Part shown: piece by piece, positions 1-6,539 of the stretch
How the letters are laid out: each line of letters opens with the position of its first letter
Position numbering within the stretch: position 1 is the stretch's first letter
Source of the DNA: CAIZGX01 sp964385405
GTDB taxonomy: Bacteria > Bacteroidota > Bacteroidia > Flavobacteriales_D > Sanyastnellaceae
Assembly: GCA_964385405.1 (NCBI GenBank)
Contig: CAYLOT010000029.1
Location: 1-23,209, forward strand
Direction of reading: 5' to 3'
Length of the DNA stretch: 23,209 nt
Notes under the pieces: generated by a model
Databases searched by the model: none
What the model was told of the DNA's origin: nothing
What the model saw: only the letters and a program-made list of their open reading frames with translations
Program-made: the position numbers and the translations under genes

Positions 1-68
1 GAAAACGCCACCGAAGAAAAAGTGACGAATAATTTTCAAAATGGACATTGTATGTTCATTTTTGCTAA
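1..68 (+). other. Leader of the biotin carboxylase gene, possible upstream gene tail
   Basis: One forward frame reads a short Lys/Pro-rich tail (K-T-P-P-K-K-K) ending at a TGA at 23-25, which would suit the end of an upstream gene such as a biotin carrier protein. Another frame stays open to a TGA at 70-72 overlapping the next start. The sequence is too short to decide. Bases 57-64 read CATTTTTG, one mismatch from the Bacteroidota -7 element TAnnTTTG, ending four bases before the ATG at 69. Confidence 0.3.
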
Positions 69-1556
69 ATGAAAAAGATTCTTGTTGCGAACCGCGGAGA
101 AATTGCTTTGCGCATTATGCGTTCAGCGAAAGAAATGGGAATTGCCACTGTTGCTATTTATAGTGAAGCCGATAGAAATGCGCCTTTCGTAAAATACGCC
201 GATGAGGCTGTTTGTGTAGGCCCTCCGCCTTCCAACCAGTCGTATTTGCAAGCCGACAAGATCATAGCAATTTGTAAAGAACTGGGCGTTGAAGGCATTC
301 ATCCGGGATACGGATTCCTTTCTGAAAATGCTGATTTCGCAAGAAAAGTTCAAGAAAACGGAATCACCTTCATTGGTCCGAATCCGGATAGCATAGACAT
401 GATGGGAAGTAAACTTGCAGCCAAAGCCGCTGCTAGAAAGTATAACATTCCCATGGTTCCTGGAACCGAAGACGCAATTGCAGATGTGGAACAAGCGAAG
501 CGTGTAGCGTTGGAAGTTGGACTTCCAATCCTTATTAAAGCCAGCGCGGGTGGCGGCGGTAAAGGCATGCGTATCGTTGAAAAGATTGAAGAAGTTGAAG
601 AGCAAATGGAGCGCGCCATTTCTGAGGCAGTGAGTTCTTTCGGAGATGGATCGGTTTTCATTGAGCGATACGTTAGTGGACCTCGTCACATTGAAATTCA
701 AGTATTAGCAGATAAACACGGAAATGTTGTGCACCTCTTCGAGCGTGAATGCAGCATTCAGCGTCGTCATCAGAAAGTTGTAGAAGAAGCACCTTCTGCT
801 ATTTTAACGCCCGAGCTTCGCGCTGCCATGGGCAAGAGCGCTTGCGATGCGGCTAGAAGCTGCGAATACGTAGGCGCAGGAACGGTGGAATTCTTGGTAG
901 ACGACAAGATGAATTACTACTTCTTGGAAATGAACACCCGTTTGCAAGTGGAGCACCCCGTTTCAGAATGCATCACAGGTATTGATTTGGTGAAGGAACA
1001 AATTCGCGTGGCTCGCGGAGAGAAATTAGCGTTTAGTCAAGAAGATCTTTCAATCAACGGACACGCGCTCGAGATTCGTGTTTATGCCGAAGATCCAACG
1101 AACAACTTCCTTCCTGACATCGGAAGATTGAATACCTATGTTCGTCCGCAAGGACCGGGCGTTCGCGTCGACGATGGCTTTGAAGAAGGCATGGACATTC
1201 CTATTTATTATGACCCCATGATTGCTAAGCTGATTGTGCATGCTGCGAATCGCGAGCAGGCGATTGAGCGCATGACCAGAGCCATTGCGGAATATAAGAT
1301 ATCAGGAGTTCAGACTACGTTGGACTTTTGCTCGTGGGCCATTAATCACGAAGCATTCAAATCTGGAAATTTCGACACGCATTTCGTGAAGGACTATTTC
1401 ACTCCGGAAATCTTGAAGAAAGGATTGTCTGTTGAAGAAACAGAAATAGCGGCTATTGCAGCAGAGATATTGTTTCAGCAAAACAACAAATCAGTTTCGA
1501 CTCAAAGAAGTTCAGAGCAAGCAGTCAGTGGTTGGAAGCTTCGCGCTAGAGACTAA
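69..1556 (+). CDS. accC: Biotin carboxylase subunit of acetyl-/acyl-CoA carboxylase
   Basis: This is the biotin-dependent carboxylase subunit that uses ATP and bicarbonate to carboxylate biotin on its carrier protein, feeding fatty acid synthesis (acetyl-CoA) or propionyl-CoA metabolism. The 495-residue protein starts with the conserved KKILVANRGEIA block. It shows the ATP-grasp glycine loop (GGGGKGM, about 161-167), the ERECSIQRRHQK block (226-236) and the catalytic stretch EMNTRLQVEHPVSE (287-300). Classical AccC is about 450 residues. The extra 45-residue tail, ending in a W-x-L-R-A-R sequence, is more like stand-alone acyl-CoA carboxylase subunits, so the substrate (acetyl or propionyl) is open. 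No biotin attachment motif is present, so the carrier is a separate protein, not in this window. Its 3' end overlaps the sirtuin gene on the other strand by 11 bases. Start ATG at 69 gives the family N-terminus directly. Confidence 0.93.
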   Translation: MKKILVANRGEIALRIMRSAKEMGIATVAIYSEADRNAPFVKYADEAVCVGPPPSNQSYLQADKIIAICKELGVEGIHPGYGFLSENADFARKVQENGITFIGPNPDSIDMMGSKLAAKAAARKYNIPMVPGTEDAIADVEQAKRVALEVGLPILIKASAGGGGKGMRIVEKIEEVEEQMERAISEAVSSFGDGSVFIERYVSGPRHIEIQVLADKHGNVVHLFERECSIQRRHQKVVEEAPSAILTPELRAAMGKSACDAARSCEYVGAGTVEFLVDDKMNYYFLEMNTRLQVEHPVSECITGIDLVKEQIRVARGEKLAFSQEDLSINGHALEIRVYAEDPTNNFLPDIGRLNTYVRPQGPGVRVDDGFEEGMDIPIYYDPMIAKLIVHAANREQAIERMTRAIAEYKISGVQTTLDFCSWAINHEAFKSGNFDTHFVKDYFTPEILKKGLSVEETEIAAIAAEILFQQNNKSVSTQRSSEQAVSGWKLRARD

Positions 1557-2226
1557 TCTTTTGAAATTCACACCAGCGCAGCATGCCTTCAGATGCACCA
1601 GCGGCTATGGCGTTGAAGCCTAGTTTGGTCGCTAATTCAGGAACTTTTGGATCTATGACCCAACGTTCTGCATTCAGTGGCACGTTGTAGAGCAATCCGG
1701 CTGCCGGATAAACTTCCAGCGAAGTTCCGAGAACCAGAAAGATGTCGGCCTCTTCCACTAACTCTGCAGCATCTAGAAGCAAGGGAACACCTTCTCCGAA
1801 CCAGACGATATGCGGACGCAATCGTTTTCCGTGTTCGCAAGAACTGGAAGTCGATTGGGCAATTTGCCCAATTTCATTTACGCAGCATTCGCTTCTCATT
1901 TTGGTGAGCTCTCCGTGAAGATGAATGATGTTTGAACTACCGGCGCGTTCGTGAAGGTTGTCTACGTTTTGCGTAATGATAGAAACGCGGAAGTGTTTTT
2001 CCAATTGAGCAAGAATGAGGTGCCCTTTGTTGGGTTCTACTTCGTTCAATTGCAATCGACGTTGGTTGTAGAACTCGGTTACAAGCTCGGGATTGGTTTG
2101 CCAAGCTTCTGGGGTTGCAACGTCTTCAATGCGGTATTGTTCCCACAGTCCGTTTGAATCGCGAAAGGTGTTAATACCGCTTTCGGCGCTGGTTCCAGCG
2201 CCAGTGAGAACTACTAAATGTATCAT
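1546..2226 (-). CDS. cobB: Sir2-family NAD-dependent protein deacylase (class III, CobB-like)
   Basis: Sirtuins remove acyl groups from lysines using NAD+, producing O-acyl-ADP-ribose and nicotinamide. The 226-residue protein has the NAD-binding GAGTSAESGI...FR block (9-22), the TQNVDNLH block (85-92), the catalytic histidine in HLHGE (H104) and the RPHIVWFGE block (137-145). Tyr53 and Arg56 in FYNQRR match the Y-x-x-R pair that class III sirtuins (SIRT5, CobB) use for succinyl/malonyl-lysine, so a desuccinylase role is likely by family knowledge. The zinc module looks degenerate: only C114, C115 and C130 lie in the region where canonical sirtuins have two CxxC pairs. The gene starts four bases after the DUF58 gene ends, so the two are probably co-transcribed. 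Acyl-CoA carboxylase next door on the opposite strand is a suggestive but unproven link to acyl-lysine chemistry. Confidence 0.9.
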   Translation of the reverse strand: MIHLVVLTGAGTSAESGINTFRDSNGLWEQYRIEDVATPEAWQTNPELVTEFYNQRRLQLNEVEPNKGHLILAQLEKHFRVSIITQNVDNLHERAGSSNIIHLHGELTKMRSECCVNEIGQIAQSTSSSCEHGKRLRPHIVWFGEGVPLLLDAAELVEEADIFLVLGTSLEVYPAAGLLYNVPLNAERWVIDPKVPELATKLGFNAIAAGASEGMLRWCEFQKISL

Positions 2227-2230
2227 AAGA

Positions 2231-3169
2231 TTAAACCATCATGCGCTGACGCTTCAATAAAAATTGAAGCATACAATTCTGAATTCCTTCTTCAATAGGC
2301 ATTTGAAAATAGTCTACTCCAATTTGTCCTGCCTTCAATTGCAACGACGTGCGGAACGCATTCATCTTTTCTTGATAGGCGTTACGCAGCTCATGCGGAT
2401 GCGCCTTCACCTCCTCGCCTGTTTCCAAATCGATAAACGAGTAAGGTCTATTTTCAAAATTGAAATCCAATTCCTGTTCTTGATGCACCACATGAAAAAG
2501 AATGACTTCATGCTTGTTGTGACGAAGGTGTTGAAGCGATTGAAAGACTTCCTCTACTTGTTTGGAATCGTCGAGCATATCGCTGAAAATAACAACCAAA
2601 CTTCTTCGATGAATGCGTTCAGCTATTTCATGAATAACCGCAGAAACAGAACTGGTTGTTTGGTAGGAAGAGGCGCTGTTTTCAAGCCACTTTTCCATTT
2701 CAGAATAGAGATAATGAATGTGCGCTTGGCTGCTTCCTGCCTTGGTATGAAGTTCGAGATCTTTATTGAAAACGCTTAACCCCACTGCATCGCGCTGACG
2801 CTTCATGAGTTCCATTACGCTTGCTGCTCCATACAACGCGAACTTCAACTTATTCCAATCCTTGCCCTCTGCGTTTTTAATGGTTGGAAACAACATGGAA
2901 GAAGAAACATCGACTACCAATTGACAGCGTAAATTGGTTTCTTCTTCGTAACGCTTCACGAAATGTTTGTCTGTGCGCGCCAACAATTTCCAATCGAGAT
3001 GCCTAGTAGATTCTCCAGCATTGTACAAGCGATGCTCGGCAAACTCCACAGAAAAGCCATGGTATGGAGATCGGTGCATTCCGGTAATAAAACCCTCCAC
3101 CGCTTGTTTCGCAATGAGTTCAAGCGAAGAATAAGATTGAATGTATGATCGATCGAAGTTAATTGGCAT
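2231..3169 (-). CDS. DUF58 domain protein with von Willebrand A-like fold
   Basis: This is a 312-residue cytoplasmic protein of the DUF58 family, usually encoded with MoxR-type AAA ATPases and thought to take part in chaperone-like metal-dependent assembly. The diagnostic block GESTRHLDWK (52-61) is followed by a basic/acidic strand and a MIDAS-type metal site DVSSS (87-91); a later FSDMLDD stretch fits the third metal-binding loop. No membrane segment is visible. I chose the ATG at 3169. A longer reading from a TTG at 3223 would add 18 hydrophobic residues crossing the presumed promoter region and is not typical of the family. No MoxR ATPase gene is in the window. The sirtuin gene follows after four bases. 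Confidence 0.85.
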   Translation of the reverse strand: MPINFDRSYIQSYSSLELIAKQAVEGFITGMHRSPYHGFSVEFAEHRLYNAGESTRHLDWKLLARTDKHFVKRYEEETNLRCQLVVDVSSSMLFPTIKNAEGKDWNKLKFALYGAASVMELMKRQRDAVGLSVFNKDLELHTKAGSSQAHIHYLYSEMEKWLENSASSYQTTSSVSAVIHEIAERIHRRSLVVIFSDMLDDSKQVEEVFQSLQHLRHNKHEVILFHVVHQEQELDFNFENRPYSFIDLETGEEVKAHPHELRNAYQEKMNAFRTSLQLKAGQIGVDYFQMPIEEGIQNCMLQFLLKRQRMMV

Positions 3170-3223
3170 GCTGTAAAAATAGGCTAAGAACAAATATGAA
3201 ATAAAAGTAAACCCGAAATTCAA

Positions 3224-3231
3224 TTACTTTG
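3224..3231 (+). promoter_or_regulatory. Possible -7 promoter element close to DUF2721 start
   Basis: TTACTTTG differs by one base from the Bacteroidota -7 consensus TAnnTTTG and ends five bases before the ATG at 3237. No convincing -33 TTG is at the expected distance. If used, the transcript would have almost no 5' leader. The 67-base gap also has to carry the promoter for the divergent DUF58 gene. Confidence 0.4.
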
Positions 3232-3236
3232 CGTGC

Positions 3237-3677
3237 ATGGATATAACTATCAACACTCCCGCATTATTGTTTCCTGCCATTAGCTTAATTATGCTTGCTT
3301 ATACCAATCGGTTTTTAGCATTGGCTAATGTGATTCGAAATCTTCATGATCGTTACAAAGGGCGCGAGCCAAAGGAAGCTGCGCTTCTGCACGCACAAAT
3401 AAAGAACTTAAAATTTAGATTAAGACTGATAAAGAACATGCAGATATTTGGTGTTCTCAGTTTCACCTTGGCTATTGTTTCTATGTATTTCATTTATCGA
3501 GAAGAGATGAATATTGCTGAATTCACATTTGCAACTGCGCTGATATTATTCTGTATTTCTCTTTTCCTCTCTTTAATAGAACTAATCAATTCTACCCGTT
3601 CGTTGGAAATTGAACTCAGCGATATGGCGGGGTTGGAAGATAGTATTTTGGATTATCTCAAAAAGATGATCAATTAG
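3237..3677 (+). CDS. DUF2721 family membrane protein
   Basis: The 146-residue protein has three predicted membrane segments (about 9-31, 66-87 and 93-114). The N-terminal block TTPALLFPAISL-type sequence, followed by LAYTNRFLALANVIR, is the signature of DUF2721 proteins. A charged loop around 38-60, rich in Arg and Lys, lies between segments one and two. The function of the family is unknown to me. The gene stands alone on the plus strand, divergent from the DUF58 gene and convergent with the large secreted protein gene at 3787. Its TAG stop is directly joined to hairpin array 1, with the stop's G pairing in the first hairpin. Confidence 0.85.
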   Translation: MDITINTPALLFPAISLIMLAYTNRFLALANVIRNLHDRYKGREPKEAALLHAQIKNLKFRLRLIKNMQIFGVLSFTLAIVSMYFIYREEMNIAEFTFATALILFCISLFLSLIELINSTRSLEIELSDMAGLEDSILDYLKKMIN

Positions 3678-3771
3678 CCGCAGGCGAATGTTGCAGAGCA
3701 ACGAATGTCCACAGGACGAATGTTGCAGAGCAACGAATGCCGGAGGCTAATGTCTGCGACGAATGCTTCGC
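3677..3771. repeat. Micro-hairpin array 1 (GAAT/TAAT linkers)
   Basis: This is a tandem series of short palindromes with three-base loops, separated by the linker GAAT (TAAT once). Units with arms and loop: GCC-GCA-GGC (3677-3685), GTTGC-AGA-GCAAC (3690-3702), GTCC-ACA-GGAC (3707-3717), GTTGC-AGA-GCAAC (3722-3734), GCC-GGA-GGC (3739-3747), GTC-TGC-GAC (3752-3760) and GC-TTC-GC (3765-3771). All arms match perfectly although stems differ in length and sequence. Linkers sit at 3686-3689, 3703-3706, 3718-3721, 3735-3738, 3748-3751 and 3761-3764. The array fills the gap between two convergent genes. It has no T-tract typical of intrinsic terminators. I do not recognise a named repeat family. Confidence 0.92.
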
Positions 3772-3786
3772 TGGTTAAAACAAAAC

Positions 3787-6375
3787 TTAGCGGATGATAA
3801 CGACCGAACCGGTTAGTTCAATGGGTTCTGAGAAAGATGAGGTGATGATTCGCAAAGTCCAGGTGTAACCATCTAATTGAGCATAATATTCATTTCCATG
3901 CACATTGCCAATCCATGCTTGTTCGGGGTCCTGAGAATAAAAAATCTTTTCCCCGTAACGATCATAGATAGCGAATTCGTATTGAATTTCATTCAAATTG
4001 AATCCTGAAAGTACAGGGAAGAACACATCGTTCGTCCCATCATCGTTCGGTGAAAATGCGTTCGGGACAAAAACCATTTCCTCTCGATTCACAAAAATGG
4101 TATAACAAACTGAATCCGCACATCCATATTGATTGCTCACTTCCAAGCATGCTTCAAAAGAACTTCCAATGGTTTCGTTGAAAGTGTATTGAGCATTTAC
4201 ATTGCTCGAAATTTCGCCATTAATGTTCCATTGATTCGTTGTGTTTCCCAAAGACAAATTTGAAAACTCCACAACGGGATTGTTTATTGATGGCGTAATG
4301 GGTATCCATTGAAATGCTGCTTCTGGGAATAAATCCAGGCAAACCATATCTGTTATTGAAACAGTATTCGAGCATCCATTTCCGTCAGTTGATGTTAATG
4401 CAACAGTGAAACATCCAGCCGATTGAAAATTGTAATTGAAATTCCCACATCCGTTCCCTACGTTTTGTCCATCTACACTCCAAACGCAGCTAGAAAGCAC
4501 AGAAGTAGAATTACTTGTAAACTGGACATTCAATGGAGCACATCCAGTAGTTCCAGAAGATGCAAAACTAAATTGCGGAAGTGGTACCACTTGAACGGAT
4601 ATGGTATCCGCATCTCCACAACTTCCTGTTATGGTGTAAATAGCTTCAAAGTCTCCCACTCCTAAAGAAGTAGGATTAACCACACCAACAGAATTAACCG
4701 CATTTCCACTCCAGATACCTCCGGCACTCACAACTTGAAGTTGAACCGGGTTTCCGTTTACGCACAAGGGTATTTGTGATGCAATTGAAGCGTCAGCTGC
4801 CGCGGCCACTGAAATACTTAAGGTTGAAGGTGAAGTGCAATAGCTATCGCTGTCAAAAGAGATCAGTGTATTTACATTCCCTCCAACATTTGCAGGAAGA
4901 AACAAACCTGTCGTCACATTCGTTATTCCCAGCCCACTCCAAACGCCAGGCTCGTTGGGAGAGCTTAAATCAAATGCGGCGTCTGAAACGCAGAACGGTC
5001 CCGCAGGATTTATTATTGATGGAGTTAATGCATCGACTGTAACATCGGTTGTGTAAGTAGAAGTGCAGTTCCCCAAAGCCACTAGACACGTGTAGGTCCC
5101 TGTGGCTGCAATTGTAGCAGAACTTATCGTAGGATTCTGAAGCAAGGAAGAAAATACATTCGGCCCACTCCAGACGTATGTGGCGCCAGGCACAGCGGAG
5201 GCTGTTAGGTTCAAGGCACTTCCTTCGCAAATTGGGGCATTGCTTCCGATTGTTGCATTGGGGTAATTCGTTACTGTAATGGTAATTGAATTGGTTTGAG
5301 AACACCCGTTTATACTCGCATTGGCAACGTAAGTAGTCGTAACCGTTGGAGTTGCAAGAACTACATCGCCAACAGTTGTGTTCAATGTAGGATCTGCATT
5401 CCAAACGTAATTGTCACTTCCACTCGCATTCAGTGTGACAGATTCACCTATACAAATAGATAAAGCGGTAGCCGTTAATGTTAAGACGGGATCGTTGGGT
5501 GAAGGTGTAATTGTGTATTCAAACAGTTGTGGCGTTCCGCACTGACCCAAGTCTGTAACTGCCAATGTATAATCTCCAGGTAAAAGGTTTCCAAGACCTG
5601 GAGTTGTGTTGGTCGTTCCTAACCACTCGTATGCATATGGACCAATTCCGCCCGAAATAGCAACATCTATGGAACCACCTGTACCGCATGACGGTTGCAC
5701 AATTGCTGGTAACGAAACTAAGGGAATGAATGTTGAATTTGATGAGCCTGGAGTAGGTGCCGTTGACCCAGTTAACCAGTTGTCTTGACCGTCACACTCG
5801 CGGTAGATCGACTCACCATCGTTATTGGACTGTCCACTTACAGAATTAAAAACAGGGTCAGTTGCAGATAAGCTAATTGTTACGCTAGAACAACCTAAGT
5901 TATTAGTGGTTGTAAAAGATGGTGTCTGAGCGAATTGTCCACCTCCCCAAAAAAGACCGTCGAGAATTACACCATTCTCATTTGTAAAAGCTAATTGCTC
6001 CGAGGAATTTGTAAATATTCCTACTTGTGATGCTGGGCCTGAAGTACATCCGCAAGTGCCAATATCAAGATTCAGCGCTACTCCTGAATTCGATGAACCA
6101 ATAACAAAAAAACTGTAGGGCTGAATAATGGTTCCTTGCGGAAATGTCACACCAAAATCCCCGTCTGTCAATATGTAGCATGAAATATCTTGTGGCGTGT
6201 TACATGAATTGTACAACTCAACCCATTCGGCTGTGCTTGGAGTGCAGCCTCCGTCGCATCCGCCTGCAGCATTTACCATAACCTCATTTATGACAACACA
6301 TTGGGCGCTCCCCAAAAGTGACGAAAGAACAAACAAGAACAACGAACCTATTTTTATCCCCAAACTGTTTTCCAT
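3787..6375 (-). CDS. Secreted multidomain adhesin-like protein, T9SS type B sorting (gliding-type C-terminus)
   Basis: This is an 862-residue exported surface protein. A signal peptide ends near residue 25 (SLFLFVLSSLLGSAQ). Residues about 26-210 look like a lamin-tail domain (VINEVMVN... EWVELYN... ending DNWLTGSTAPTPG). About 222-285 resembles a SprB-type repeat (GGIGPYAYEW, LLPGDYTLAVTD). Several Ig-like repeats containing WSG motifs follow, then a PKD-like domain (GCAPLNVQF, DGNGCS), and finally the roughly 90-residue CHU_C domain (FVPNAFSPNDDGTNDVF, IYDRYGEKIF, TGSVVIIR). CHU_C is a T9SS sorting signal, so the product should be carried across the outer membrane. The ATG at 6375 is preferred over an upstream GTG at 6417 because it begins the signal peptide and has a perfect -7 element 18 bases upstream. 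Role likely adhesion or matrix; no catalytic domain seen. Confidence 0.88.
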   Translation of the reverse strand: MENSLGIKIGSLFLFVLSSLLGSAQCVVINEVMVNAAGGCDGGCTPSTAEWVELYNSCNTPQDISCYILTDGDFGVTFPQGTIIQPYSFFVIGSSNSGVALNLDIGTCGCTSGPASQVGIFTNSSEQLAFTNENGVILDGLFWGGGQFAQTPSFTTTNNLGCSSVTISLSATDPVFNSVSGQSNNDGESIYRECDGQDNWLTGSTAPTPGSSNSTFIPLVSLPAIVQPSCGTGGSIDVAISGGIGPYAYEWLGTTNTTPGLGNLLPGDYTLAVTDLGQCGTPQLFEYTITPSPNDPVLTLTATALSICIGESVTLNASGSDNYVWNADPTLNTTVGDVVLATPTVTTTYVANASINGCSQTNSITITVTNYPNATIGSNAPICEGSALNLTASAVPGATYVWSGPNVFSSLLQNPTISSATIAATGTYTCLVALGNCTSTYTTDVTVDALTPSIINPAGPFCVSDAAFDLSSPNEPGVWSGLGITNVTTGLFLPANVGGNVNTLISFDSDSYCTSPSTLSISVAAAADASIASQIPLCVNGNPVQLQVVSAGGIWSGNAVNSVGVVNPTSLGVGDFEAIYTITGSCGDADTISVQVVPLPQFSFASSGTTGCAPLNVQFTSNSTSVLSSCVWSVDGQNVGNGCGNFNYNFQSAGCFTVALTSTDGNGCSNTVSITDMVCLDLFPEAAFQWIPITPSINNPVVEFSNLSLGNTTNQWNINGEISSNVNAQYTFNETIGSSFEACLEVSNQYGCADSVCYTIFVNREEMVFVPNAFSPNDDGTNDVFFPVLSGFNLNEIQYEFAIYDRYGEKIFYSQDPEQAWIGNVHGNEYYAQLDGYTWTLRIITSSFSEPIELTGSVVIIR

Positions 6376-6393
6376 TAACAAAAGTTGCGTCTG

Positions 6394-6401
6394 CAAAAGT
6401 A
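6394..6401 (-). promoter_or_regulatory. -7 promoter element of the 862-residue T9SS protein gene
   Basis: On the minus strand this reads TACTTTTG, a perfect match to TAnnTTTG, ending 18 bases before the ATG at 6375. A TTG occurs farther upstream on that strand (6430-6432) but at 28 bases, longer than the usual 19-21 spacing. It lies between the two candidate starts and so supports the inner ATG. Confidence 0.5.
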
Positions 6402-6434
6402 CATCTGAATTGAACACATTTAGGGGCTACAATA

Positions 6435-6452
6435 ACCTTATTTAATTAAGGT
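6435..6452. other. Hairpin, AT-rich, in the gap between the two large secreted protein genes
   Basis: ACCTTA (6435-6440) pairs with TAAGGT (6447-6452) around a six-base loop. It sits downstream of the 1013-residue gene and upstream of the 862-residue gene. No T-run follows on the minus strand, so a terminator role is weak. Confidence 0.35.
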
Positions 6453-6481
6453 AAAATGGCAAAACAACAACACGCAAAAAC

Positions 6482-6501
6482 GAATGAGTATAACATACTC
6501 A
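6482..6501. repeat. Solo micro-hairpin unit resembling array 1
   Basis: The linker word GAAT (6482-6485) is followed by GAGTAT-AAC-ATACTC (6486-6500), a perfect 6 bp stem with a three-base loop, extendable to 7 bp by T6485 and A6501. Format (GAAT, then a G...C palindrome with a triloop) matches the array units, but there is only one copy and the stem is AT-rich. Confidence 0.5.
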
Positions 6502-6539
6502 CATAGACACCTCGATCTTTTCTAAAAGCCTTTAAACTC

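Noticed and set aside
1..72. A partial upstream coding sequence
   Set aside because: Two frames are possible (stop at 23-25 or at 70-72) and the fragment is too short to choose, so it was not called as a gene.
123..701. Long open frame on the minus strand inside the biotin carboxylase gene
   Set aside because: It lies wholly opposite a well-conserved gene, shows no family resemblance and has the composition of a reverse-strand shadow.
3170..3223. Upstream TTG extension of the DUF58 protein with a hydrophobic N-terminus
   Set aside because: The family is cytoplasmic and normally begins close to the conserved core; the extension covers the divergent promoter region.
3677..3771. Reading the regular repeats as a CRISPR array
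   Set aside because: Units are only 13-17 bases, the constant part is four bases, the variable part is palindromic and no cas gene is in the window.
4970..5404. 144-codon minus-strand frame rich in Cys, Arg and Ser inside the large secreted protein gene
   Set aside because: It is another frame of the same strand within a gene whose domains are continuous across this stretch; no start signal or homology is seen.
6435..6452. Terminator for the 1013-residue protein gene
   Set aside because: The stem is AT-rich with a six-base loop and no T-run follows on the minus strand.
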